From contig JAATEV010000017.1 in the NCBI GenBank assembly GCA_015655585.1, positions 1 through 63,547 of the forward strand: DNA of 63,547 nucleotides. The letters run 5' to 3'. The DNA is from Terriglobales bacterium (GTDB lineage Bacteria > Acidobacteriota > Terriglobia > Terriglobales > Acidobacteriaceae). The translations under genes and the position numbers were made by a program. A model generated the notes under the pieces. That model was not told the origin of the DNA. It did not search any database and worked only from the letters and a program-made list of their open reading frames with translations. Positions 43,914 through 52,500 of this stretch are shown here, in pieces (position 1 is the first letter of the stretch; every line of letters begins with the position of its first letter).

Positions 43914-45170
43914 TCAGTCGCCTTCCGTCTGCTTGGCCGGGCTCTTCGGCTTCTCCGGCGGAGCCAGCGGCGCAGGCCCCTTCAATGCGTTCTCGTAGAG
44001 CGCCGCATAGGTAGCCAGCAGATGCTGCCCCTCATACCCGGCCCTGCCGATCCGCTCGTATCCAGCCTTCGCATTCACCATCGCCAGGTTCCGCAGCACC
44101 GCCACGCGAGCATCGTCCTTCGGCAGCGCATAGCTGATCGCCAGCATCGACGCCGCCCGTTGAAATCCCAGCGCGATCAGGTGCGCCTCCGCCACCTGCT
44201 GCACCTGCGTGTCCGCTCCTGTCGCATTCACATGGCTGATGTCCACCGGCTTCGTGTACCCCGCAAACTCATCCGAGTACACCGGCGGCAGAAACGCATC
44301 CAGCCACTTCAGATACGCGCCCTGTTCCATCACCCTGCCCATCAGCGCCGCTTCCGTCAGGCACGACGAGACCAGGTCCGTATTCTGCGGCTCATACGCC
44401 GTGGAGCAGTCCTTGTCCTTGCCGAACAGCCGAATCGCATTATCGTGAATCGCCGTCTTCAGCGTTGTATTCTCCGACAGGTTCGCGCCATCCAGAGCAA
44501 GGCTCATCGCCCACGCCGTGTTGTTCTCCACCCCGGTGCGGTACGGATACTTCAGGTCATAGAGATAGAACACATACCGCTCCGACATCCACTTCGCCAG
44601 CGGCGCAATCGCCGTGGCCATCTTCTTCGCCTCGTCCGAGTTTGCCGCCTTCACCTCGCCGTAGAGCTTCAGCAGCCACGCATACCCGTAAGGCTTCTCG
44701 AAGTTGTTCGCGCCCGGTTCCGGCCTCTCGCCGTTGAAGAACGCATACTCGCCTTCGGTATTGCTCCTCTTGAAGTGGTTCGTCGCAACGTCCTTGATGT
44801 CCGAAACCACGCCGATCTTCGGGTCTTGGTTATACAGCGACATCAGCATCCACACCGAAGCCACCGCGTCATGCCAGCTTCCACAGCCAAAAAAGACGCG
44901 GTTTTTGTCATACCCCTCCAGCATCTGCGGCGACTTCCCATACTGCCACAGGTAGTTGTTCCGGTTCGCCGGAGCCTCCTGCGGATGGTCAGAACATCCA
45001 ATCGCATACGTCGCCAGAAACACCTTCTTAGCCGGATCGAACGCCGGCGAAGTCACCGCAGGCAGCGTCTTCAGATACGCGGAGACCTTGGCAGGATCGC
45101 TGCTCTGCGTCCACCCCGAAACACAACCACCAAGCAGACACACAGCGACAACGCTTCTTCCAATTTTCAT
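43914..45170 (-). CDS. DUF2891-family secreted protein (copy 1)
   Basis: A 418-aa paralogue of the following gene, with a signal peptide (RSVVAVCLLGGCVSGWTQ) that includes a Cys but no firm lipobox. Matching positions include IGCSDHPQEA, YLWQYGKSPQMLEGYDKNR, FFGCGSWHDAVASVWM near residue 95, NFEKPYGYAWLLKLYGEV and GYERIGRAGYEGQHLLATYA. In copy 1 the pre-His residue is Ser (GSWHDAV) instead of Asp (FDWHSAV), and an Asp replaces the following Ser, so the acidic residue has moved across the motif. ATG 45170 follows AAGGA by 7 nt. The C-terminus is a proline- and lysine-rich tail. The tandem arrangement implies local duplication. Confidence 0.85.
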   Translation of the reverse strand: MKIGRSVVAVCLLGGCVSGWTQSSDPAKVSAYLKTLPAVTSPAFDPAKKVFLATYAIGCSDHPQEAPANRNNYLWQYGKSPQMLEGYDKNRVFFGCGSWHDAVASVWMLMSLYNQDPKIGVVSDIKDVATNHFKRSNTEGEYAFFNGERPEPGANNFEKPYGYAWLLKLYGEVKAANSDEAKKMATAIAPLAKWMSERYVFYLYDLKYPYRTGVENNTAWAMSLALDGANLSENTTLKTAIHDNAIRLFGKDKDCSTAYEPQNTDLVSSCLTEAALMGRVMEQGAYLKWLDAFLPPVYSDEFAGYTKPVDISHVNATGADTQVQQVAEAHLIALGFQRAASMLAISYALPKDDARVAVLRNLAMVNAKAGYERIGRAGYEGQHLLATYAALYENALKGPAPLAPPEKPKSPAKQTEGD

Positions 45171-45348
45171 CACAGAATCCTTTTTCGAGAGGAACGGACT
45201 GAGGAACGATCTCAGGTGGAGACTAATCTACTAAAAAAATGAGCCCCACCGCGAATTTTTCTCAACCATCCCCTCTTCCGCCAGCGCAAAAGCCTCCGCT
45301 GATACCATAACCAGCAGAAGGAACTCCCGGAAAGAATCGAAGGAATCT

Positions 45349-46134
45349 ATGATCCGCGTGCAAAATCTGGTAAAGTCCTTCGGCGACTTCACCGCAGTCA
45401 AAGGCATCACGTTCGAGGTAGCGCAAGGCGAGATCTTCGCCTTCCTCGGCCCCAACGGCGCGGGCAAAACCACCACCATCAAGATGCTGACCACCCTGCT
45501 CCAGCCCACCAGCGGAACCATCGAGCTGAACGGCCTCAATCCCCTCACCCACGCGCAGCAGGCGCGCCAGCACTTCGGCATCGTCTTCCAGGACCCCAGC
45601 CTCGACTCCGAGCAGACCGCCTATGAAAACATGGACCTCCACGGCGTCCTCTACCACGTCCCGCGCAAGCTCCGCGCCGAGCGCATCGAGCGCCTGCTCA
45701 AGCTCTTCGAGCTCTGGGACCGCAAAGACAACTACGTCAAAACCTTCTCCGGCGGCATGAAGCGCCGTCTCGAAATCGCCCGCGGCTTCCTCCACACGCC
45801 CAGCATCCTCTTCCTCGACGAGCCCACCCTCGGCCTCGACCCGCAAAGCCGCAACCAGCTCTGGACGCACGTGAAGCACCTGAACGAGACCGAGAAGACC
45901 ACCGTCTTCCTCACCACCCACTACATGGACGAGGCCGACCGCGTCGCCCATCGCATCGCCATCATGGACCACGGCACCATCGTCGCGCAGGGCACCTCCG
46001 CCGAGCTCAAACAGCAGACCGGAAGCGACTCGCTCGAAGCCGCCTTCCTCTCCTTCACCGGCTCTTCCCTGCGCGACGAAGGCGCGGATGCAAAGGCACA
46101 ACTGCGGCAGACCGCAAGAATGTGGAGACGATAG
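45349..46134 (+). CDS. ABC transporter ATPase, DrrA/ABC-2 export type
   Basis: The nucleotide-binding protein of an ABC-2 exporter, 261 aa. It shows Walker A FLGPNGAGKTTTIKML near residue 35, Q-loop VFQDPSLDSEQTAYENMDLH, the modified signature FSGGMKRRLEIARGFL near 133, Walker B ILFLDEPTLGLDP near 155 and the switch histidine in TTHYMDEADRV. It has no membrane segment. The sequence is of the multidrug/antibiotic DrrA group. Its stop is followed without a gap by the permease ATG, and the two would form a dimeric exporter. It has its own plus-strand start region of about 175 bp after the divergent DUF2891 genes. Confidence 0.93.
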   Translation: MIRVQNLVKSFGDFTAVKGITFEVAQGEIFAFLGPNGAGKTTTIKMLTTLLQPTSGTIELNGLNPLTHAQQARQHFGIVFQDPSLDSEQTAYENMDLHGVLYHVPRKLRAERIERLLKLFELWDRKDNYVKTFSGGMKRRLEIARGFLHTPSILFLDEPTLGLDPQSRNQLWTHVKHLNETEKTTVFLTTHYMDEADRVAHRIAIMDHGTIVAQGTSAELKQQTGSDSLEAAFLSFTGSSLRDEGADAKAQLRQTARMWRR

Positions 46135-46881
46135 ATGGGCGCGATATACATCCTCTGGTTGCGTGAGCTCAAGCGTTACGTGCGGTCGCGGGTGCAGGTC
46201 GTCGTCTCGCTCGGCCAGCCCTGCCTCTACCTGCTCGCCCTCGGCTTCGGCTTCGGCCCGGTCTTCCAACAGGCAGGCCACGGCAGCTATCTCCAGTTCA
46301 TGGCTCCCGGAGTCATCGGCATGACGGTCCTCTTCAGCTCCGTCTTCTCCGGCATCGCCATGCTCTGGGATCGCCAGTTCGGCTTCCTCAAGGAGACCCT
46401 CGTCGCGCCCGTGCCCCGGCTGCACATCATGATCGGCCGCACGCTGGGCGGCGCAACCGTCGCCTCCATCCAGGGCCTTCTTATCCTCATCATCTGTCTC
46501 ATCGCGGGCTTCCGTCCGCACTCGTGGACCGTCCTTCCGCAAGCCATCGCCTTCATCCTCATGGTGGCCATCGTCTTCTCCGCGCTCGGAACGGCCATCG
46601 GCTCCGTCCTGCAGGATATGCAGGGCTTCCAGCTCATCATGAACTTCCTCGTCATGCCGGTCTTCTTCCTCTCCGGCGCACTCTACCCCCTCAACAACCT
46701 GCCCCGCATCATGACCATCATCACCCGCCTCGATCCCCTCACCTACGGGGTAGACGGCCTCCGCGGTTCGCTCATCCAAAGCTGGCGCTTCAACCCAGCG
46801 CTCGACTTCACAGTGCTGGCCATCGTAGCTGCCCTGTTCCTAAGCCTCGGAGCCTACCTCTTCTCGAAGATCGAAGTTTAG
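46135..46881 (+). CDS. ABC-2 type permease, DrrB-like
   Basis: The membrane half of the exporter, 248 aa with about six helices. VQVVVSLGQPCLYLLALGFG is the first helix, and FGFLKETLVAPVPRLHIMIGRTLGG near residue 83 is the ABC-2 connecting region. VMPVFFLSGALYPLNNLPR near residue 177 is the conserved ABC-2 motif. The C-terminus ends in a final helix (LAIVAALFLSLGAYLFSK). It is translated directly after the ATPase. The family includes drug and lipid exporters, and the substrate here is not known. Confidence 0.92.
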   Translation: MGAIYILWLRELKRYVRSRVQVVVSLGQPCLYLLALGFGFGPVFQQAGHGSYLQFMAPGVIGMTVLFSSVFSGIAMLWDRQFGFLKETLVAPVPRLHIMIGRTLGGATVASIQGLLILIICLIAGFRPHSWTVLPQAIAFILMVAIVFSALGTAIGSVLQDMQGFQLIMNFLVMPVFFLSGALYPLNNLPRIMTIITRLDPLTYGVDGLRGSLIQSWRFNPALDFTVLAIVAALFLSLGAYLFSKIEV

Positions 46882-46909
46882 AACCTATCGACAACTTGCT
46901 TTGAAAAGA

Positions 46910-46927
46910 GCGGGGCTTCAGCCCCGC
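46910..46927. repeat. REP-like palindrome, GCTTCAGCC core
   Basis: GCGGGGCT-TC-AGCCCCGC is a perfect 8-bp stem. Its centre is the reverse complement of the GGCTGAAGC core seen at 6095-6103 and 15712-15720. Confidence 0.7.
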
Positions 46928-46949
46928 CGAAGAGCTCCCTCTTGTCCCT

Positions 46950-46982
46950 GTTTCTTCGTCCGTCTGCGGCAGACGAAGAAAC
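46950..46982. repeat. Perfect 11-bp inverted repeat
   Basis: GTTTCTTCGTC and GACGAAGAAAC enclose CGTCTGCGGCA; an alternative inner stem CGTCTG/CAGACG is possible. An A-run, not a T-run, follows on the plus strand, so it is not an ordinary terminator. Confidence 0.6.
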
Positions 46983-47211
46983 AAAAAGAAACCCTGCATC
47001 AATCCACCAAGCCTGCGTTACACTTACAAACCAAACAGCAAAGTAAATCGTTCCCGGCGCCGGTCAAGACCGCTGCCACCGACGATCATCCTCCATAACG
47101 CTTTTGCTCTATCATTCTCAAGAAGGAAAGAGCCGAAGCCTTGCGCGCAGGAGAGCTGTCGCGCCGCAAATTTATTTATTCAAAAGAAGTCATACAGGGA
47201 GAACTTCGCAG

Positions 47212-48798
47212 ATGAAGACAACACCAGCCGTTCTGCTCCGTGGAACTGCACTAGGAATCCTTCTTTCCACCTTCGCCGCCACCGCCCAGCAGGCAGCGCC
47301 GCGTCCCGACACGACCACCCCCCGCGCCCAGCAGCCCCAGAACGGCCAGCGTAACCGCGCCGCTGGCGGCAACGCAGCAGCCGAGGCCGCGCCCGCTGGC
47401 GAAGGCCGCCTTCCCATGCCCGAGGAGAAGACCTCTGTCACGCATCACACCGCGCGCATCGGCGGCCAGGAGATCAACTACACCGCCACCGCCGGAACCT
47501 ACATCATCAAGGCCGATAACGGCACCCCTCGCGCCAGCATCTTCTACGTCGCCTACACCAAGGACGGCGTAGCCGACACCGTGCAGCGCCCCGTCTCCTT
47601 CGTCTACAACGGCGGCCCCGGCTCCGCGTCGGTCTTCACCCACATGGGCTTCGGTCCCAAGCGCGTCCTCCTCACCCCCGACGGCCACGGTATGCCCGCG
47701 CCCTACAAGCTCACCGACAACGAGGACTCCTTCCTCGACTCCTCCGACCTCGTCTTCATTGACGCCGTCACCACCGGCTACAGCCGCGCCGTCCCCGGCC
47801 AGAACCCCTCGCAGTTCTACGGCATCGTGCAGGACGCCAACACCTTCTCCGACTTCATCTACCAGTACCTCACCCGCAACTCCCGCTGGGACTCGCCCAA
47901 GTTCCTCATCGGCGAGAGCTACGGCACCACCCGCTCCGCCGAGCTCTCCGGCGTCCTGCAGGAGCGCCACCAGATCTATCTCAACGGCATCGTGCTCGTC
48001 TCCTCCGTCGCCTTCTCTGACGTCAGCGGCGACGACCGCAGCGCCTTCTTCCTGCCCACCTACACGGCCACCGCCTGGTACCACCACCTGCTCCCTGCCG
48101 ATCTCCAGAAGCAGCCCATCGATCAGGTAGTCCAGCAGGCGCGCGACTTCGCCCACGGCCCCTACGCCGCCGCGCTCGAAAAAGGCGACCGCGCCACTGC
48201 CGACGAGCAGCAGAAGGCCGTGCAGGGCGTTGCCCGCTTCACCGGCCTCTCGCCCAAGTACATCGAGCAGACCAACCTCCGCGTCGCTCCCTTCCGCTGG
48301 TTCAAGGAGTTGGAGCGTGACCAGCGCAAGACCATCGGCCGTCTCGACTCCCGCTTCGAGGGCTACGACGTAGACGCCGCCGGCGAGCGTCCCGAGTACG
48401 ACCCCAGCGAGGCATCCTATGAGGGAGCCTACGCCGCCACCTTCCACAACTACGTCCGCCAGGACCTCAAGTGGGAGAGCAACGACTACTACACCGTCAC
48501 CGCCAGCGTCCGCCCCTGGGACCAGACCGGTAACACGCAGGTAGCCGAAGTCCTACGCGCCGCCATGACCCAGCAGACCTACCTGAAAGTCCTGGTAGTC
48601 TGCGGCTACTACGACGTAGCCACTCCGTTCAACGGCATCGAGCACACCGTAGAGCACATGCACCTGGAGCCGCCCGTTCGCAAGAACATCAGCTTCAGCT
48701 ACTACGAGTCCGGCCACATGGTCTACATCGACGAGAAGGCCCACCACAAACTCCACAAGGACATCGACAGCTTCATCGACGCCAACTACCAGCACTAA
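47212..48798 (+). CDS. Secreted S10-family serine carboxypeptidase-like protein
   Basis: An alpha/beta-hydrolase peptidase, 528 aa, exported by a signal peptide (LLRGTALGILLSTFAATAQQ). A low-complexity Gln/Ala/Pro linker follows to about residue 65. VSFVYNGGPGSASVFTHMGF near residue 130 contains the S10 oxyanion-hole motif NGGPGSAS. The nucleophile is Ser236 in GESYGTTRSAEL. The acid is probably Asp468 in CGYYDVATPF, and the base His502 in YESGHMVYID. The start at 47212 opens directly on the signal peptide; the open frame begins earlier at 47104 but has no family match. It is monocistronic, with a hairpin after the stop. The likely role is periplasmic or external peptide degradation. Confidence 0.9.
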   Translation: MKTTPAVLLRGTALGILLSTFAATAQQAAPRPDTTTPRAQQPQNGQRNRAAGGNAAAEAAPAGEGRLPMPEEKTSVTHHTARIGGQEINYTATAGTYIIKADNGTPRASIFYVAYTKDGVADTVQRPVSFVYNGGPGSASVFTHMGFGPKRVLLTPDGHGMPAPYKLTDNEDSFLDSSDLVFIDAVTTGYSRAVPGQNPSQFYGIVQDANTFSDFIYQYLTRNSRWDSPKFLIGESYGTTRSAELSGVLQERHQIYLNGIVLVSSVAFSDVSGDDRSAFFLPTYTATAWYHHLLPADLQKQPIDQVVQQARDFAHGPYAAALEKGDRATADEQQKAVQGVARFTGLSPKYIEQTNLRVAPFRWFKELERDQRKTIGRLDSRFEGYDVDAAGERPEYDPSEASYEGAYAATFHNYVRQDLKWESNDYYTVTASVRPWDQTGNTQVAEVLRAAMTQQTYLKVLVVCGYYDVATPFNGIEHTVEHMHLEPPVRKNISFSYYESGHMVYIDEKAHHKLHKDIDSFIDANYQH

Positions 48799-48817
48799 AC
48801 CATCACCAAACACAAAC

Positions 48818-48857
48818 CGGGCTGGGCGCAATCCAACAAGCGCCCAGCCCGAAACTT
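48818..48857 (+). terminator. Hairpin terminator of the S10-like peptidase gene
   Basis: CGGGCTGGGCGC and GCGCCCAGCCCG form a perfect 12-bp stem with a 10-nt loop, 19 bp past the stop. The tail is AAACTTTTG, a short T-run set back by four bases. Confidence 0.7.
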
Positions 48858-48923
48858 TTGCCCTCCCGCAATTCCTCCCACTGCCTTTGCAATTGCTGTT
48901 GCCTGTCCTCCATATCCCCAAAA

Positions 48924-49045
48924 CCGTCATTTCGACCGAAGCAGCGCAGCCTCATCGCGCTGCGGAGCGGAGAAATCCGCTTCTCCACCCATACCCTACC
49001 CAAGCCCATAAGCACTTGCTGTCGCCGTTGTTTGTGCTTGTCGTT
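48924..49045 (-). repeat. Dispersed intergenic repeat, copy 2 (inverted relative to copy 1)
   Basis: Read on the minus strand it matches 15751-15870: GCTTATGGGCTT, GGTATGGGT, CGATGAGGCTG and CTTCGGTCG align in the same order with similar spacing. AAC/GAC-rich sequence lies on the same side in both copies. Confidence 0.7.
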
Positions 49046-49093
49046 GTCCTCGTTCATCCATAAAAATCCATCCTCGAACCACCCTCCATCCAC

Positions 49094-49166
49094 CAAAATC
49101 CCATCCATCCGCGGTCGGCCTTAAAAATCCACCCATATCGTTTTTATCCTCGTCACGCCTCTTGAA
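49094..49166 (+). repeat. CCGCGGTCGGC repeat, left copy flanking the receptor gene
   Basis: It contains ATCCGCGGTCGGCCTT followed by AAAAATCC and TATCG, and matches 53560-53645 in the same orientation. The TonB-dependent receptor and its leader lie between the copies. Confidence 0.6.
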
Positions 49167-49282
49167 AGCCATCTGTAAACCCTGAATAAGGTAAAACGTT
49201 TCGTGATATTTAAAATTTTCTCTTTTACTACACTCCGGAAAACATTTACCCAAAAACCATGAAAATAACGGTAAAAATCCTC

Positions 49283-49311
49283 TTGACTTTGTATACCTGC
49301 CAGAATACAAA
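49283..49311 (+). promoter_or_regulatory. Probable sigma-70 promoter of the TonB-dependent receptor
   Basis: TTGACT (-35, 5 of 6 consensus bases) is separated by exactly 17 bp from TACAAA (-10, 4 of 6). It lies in an AT-rich stretch and would give a 5' leader of about 225 nt before the ATG at 49543. Confidence 0.55.
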
Positions 49312-49542
49312 CCTTAATACATCGAGCACACCAACCAAATAGGCATACTTTTTACAGGATAGCCCTCCCCGGTACTGCATCGATATTTTTCTGTATCTCT
49401 CGCGCAAGACGTAGTGCTTCTCCCGTTGCACCCTCTTCAAAGCCCACAAAGCCGGGCCGACAGAACGTTTTTGTACCTAAAGAAAAAAATAAATTTTCAC
49501 CACTTTATGGAGGCCCGTCTCGGGCTTGGAGGAACCAACAAA

Positions 49543-52500
49543 ATGACTCTAAGGCTAAGAATCTGTCTTCTCGCCCTGTCGCTCGTTCTTGCTCTTTCCC
49601 CCCACCGCATCTTCTCTCAGGCCACCACCGTAGGCAGCCTCTCCGGCACAGTCACCGACCCCTCCGGCTCCGTCATCCCCAACGCGACGCTCACCCTGAC
49701 CTCGCCCGCCACCGGAACCAGCACCACCCAGACCTCCAACTCCGAGGGCGCCTACATCTTCCCAAACCTCCAGGTAGGAACCTACCGCCTCAGCGTCGCC
49801 GCGCAGGGTTTCTCCGACAGCATCTACAACAACGTCGCCGTCTCCACCGGCCGCGCCTCCAACCTCAACATCGCCCTCAAGATCGGAGCCGCCAGCCAGG
49901 AAGTGCAGGTCACCGCCAACGGCCAGCTTCTTGAGACCACCAGCAACACCCTCTCCACCACCATCACCCCCGACGCCATTCAGGACCTCCCCATGAATGG
50001 CCGCGACGCCCTCCCCTTCGCCCAGCTCACGCCCGGCGCGCAGAGCGGCGGCGATCAGCGCTTCACCACGTTTAATGCCCTCCCCAACGCCGCCCTCAAC
50101 ATCACCGTCGACGGCATGAGCAACAACTTCCAGCGTTATCGCACCTCCACCACCGGCTTTTACTCCGCCGCTCCCCTACGCCTCGGAGCCATCGAAGAGG
50201 TCACCGTCTCCACCGACAACCTCACCGCCGACGCCGGCGCCGAAGGCGGCGTCACCCTCCGCTTCCAGATCAAGCGCGGCACCAACCAGTTCCACGGCAA
50301 CGCCTTCTGGCAGCATCAGAACAGCGCCCTCAACGCCAACACCTTCGCTAACAACGCCGTCGGCCTCCGCAAGTCTCCCTACCACCTCAACGACTTCGGC
50401 GGCAGCATCGGCGGCCCGCTCTGGAAGGACAAGCTCTTCTTCTTCTTCAACTACGAGCAGGAGTTCGTCCCCGGCTCCACCAAGGGCACCACCAACGTCC
50501 TAAGCCCCGCCGCCCAGGCCGGAAACTTCACCTACACCGGCACCGACGGAGCCACCCACACCGTCAACGTCCTCAACGTCGCCCAGAACAGCGGCTTCCC
50601 CTCCGCGGTCAACTCGATGATCTCCGACGAGTTCACCCAGATCAACAAGGCCATCGCCGGGACGAATATTCAGTCCACCGTCCTGCCCTACCTCAACCAG
50701 AGCATCTGGAACTACTCGACCATGCAGAAGAACATCTATCCCACTCTGCGCATCGACTACCAGATCCTCCCCACCCTCGACATCCACGCCGCCTACAACA
50801 TGTACTGGCGCGACCTTCCCGGCACGCAGATCTACCAGGGCGATCCCAACGCCAACGGCAGCTTCCGCTCCACCTACTCCACCTTCACCTTCGGTCTCGA
50901 CTGGACCATCACCCCGCACATCGTCAACCAGCTCAACCTCGGCGTTCTCAATACGCAGGAGGAGTTCAACGTAGGCAACTCCTTCAACCCCTTCACCGGC
51001 ACCAACAATATCGTCTTCTCCGCGCCCAACTTCGTCACGGCGCCCAGCGCCACCAGCGCCAGCCAGCAGAACGCGCTCAATCCTTACATCCCCAACTACA
51101 TCCTCCCCGAGCCGCGTAACAACCCCGTCCGCGACATCTTCGATCTCGTCACCTGGACCCACGGCAAACACTCCTTCACCTTCGGCGGCGATCTCCGCAC
51201 CTCCACCAGCTTCGACACCGGCACCAACGCTCCCGCCGCCTACAACCTCGGACTCGCCGACATCGACCCCGCCATCAACGGCATGTTCACCGCCGCCAAC
51301 TTCCCCAATCTCGACTTCAACCAGAGCAACCATCAAGACCTCTACAACGCCGAGTATCTCTACGCCACCCTCACCGGTCGCGTAAGCTCCATCAGCGGCA
51401 GCAACTACATCGACTCCTCCTCCAAGACCTACAAGCCTCTCGGAGCCTTCCGCGAAGAAGAGGCCCAGAAGGTCGGCGGCTTCTACTTCCAGGACGCCTG
51501 GCGTCCCACCCCGCACCTTGCCCTCAACTATGGCCTCCGCTTCCAGTTCTCCGGAGCCATCCATAACCCCAACAACTTCTACACCAGCCCCTCCCTCGCC
51601 GACCTCATCGGTCCCTCCACCCGTCCCTTCCATCCCGGCGAGCTCAACGGCGTAGCCGACCCACAGATCAACCTCAACCCCAGCCCCTACTCCGGCGACT
51701 TCAAACAGCCCTCGCCCAACTTCGGCTTCGCCTGGAACCCCGGCTTCAACAACGGCAACCTCGTCGTCCGTGGCGGCGCCTCCATCAGCCGTTACGACGA
51801 AGGCTGGGGCCCGTGGGAGCAGGCCACCGTCGGCACAAACCCCGGCCCTCAGCAGACCGAGTTCCTCAACGCCGGCTCCCCCACGAACACCCCCGCCGGT
51901 GAGTTCGCTGCCGGTTCGCTCTCTCTCGGCATGGTTCCCGGAACCGGCGGCATCCCTGCCACCAACAAGTTCCCCTCCACCTTTGCCTTCCCCATCGCGC
52001 AGTCGAACTTCACCTTCGGCAGCCAGCCCTTCGCTACTGTCGATCCCAACATCCGCTCGCCCTACATCGAGAACTGGACCCTCGGCATTCAGGAAAAGAT
52101 TCCGTGGAACACCGTCTTTGAAGCCAACTACGTCGGCAACCACGTAGTCCACATGTGGTTCCTCTACGACCTCAACGAGATCAACATCTTCGAGAACGGC
52201 TTCCTCAGCGAGTTCCAGCAGGCTCAGGCCAACCTCGCCTCCAACGGCGGCCCCAACTCTCCCAACGCCAGTTTCGCCGGAACCCATCCCACGCCCATCA
52301 TGAACCAGGCGTTCGGGTCCGGTGGCGACGCCTTCACCAATCCCTCCTACGTCAACTTCGTAGCCACCGGTCAGGCCGCAGCTCTCGCCAACGCCATCGC
52401 CAGCAGCTCCACCTACTTCTGCAACCTCGTCGGCGGAGCCTCGTTCTCCCCTTGCGCCAACCTCGGCTACAGCGGCTCCACTCCGTACGCCGTCAACTTC

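Larger units (their letters stand above)
46882..47211. other. Intergenic region with palindromic repeats upstream of the S10-like peptidase
   Basis: It holds a perfect REP-like hairpin at 46910-46927 and a second one at 46950-46982. The rest has no obvious gene; a leader of about 100 nt precedes the peptidase start at 47212. Because both hairpins lie just after the ABC permease stop they may also protect that transcript's 3' end. Confidence 0.6.
48799..49542. other. Repeat-rich intergenic region and long leader of the TonB-dependent receptor
   Basis: 744 bp with no credible gene on either strand; short frames here run through repeats. It contains the peptidase terminator, dispersed repeat copy 2, one copy of the CCGCGGTCGGC repeat, an AT-rich promoter region and a 5' leader of about 220 nt before the receptor ATG. 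Confidence 0.7.

Noticed and set aside
46950-46982. Strong inverted repeat considered as the terminator of the ABC exporter operon
   Set aside because: On the plus strand it is followed by A-rich sequence rather than T-rich, so it was recorded as a repeat.
48929-49108. A short minus-strand frame (about 101 codons) in the gap before the receptor
   Set aside because: It lies almost wholly in dispersed repeat copy 2; the translated sequence is the repeat itself and has no protein features.
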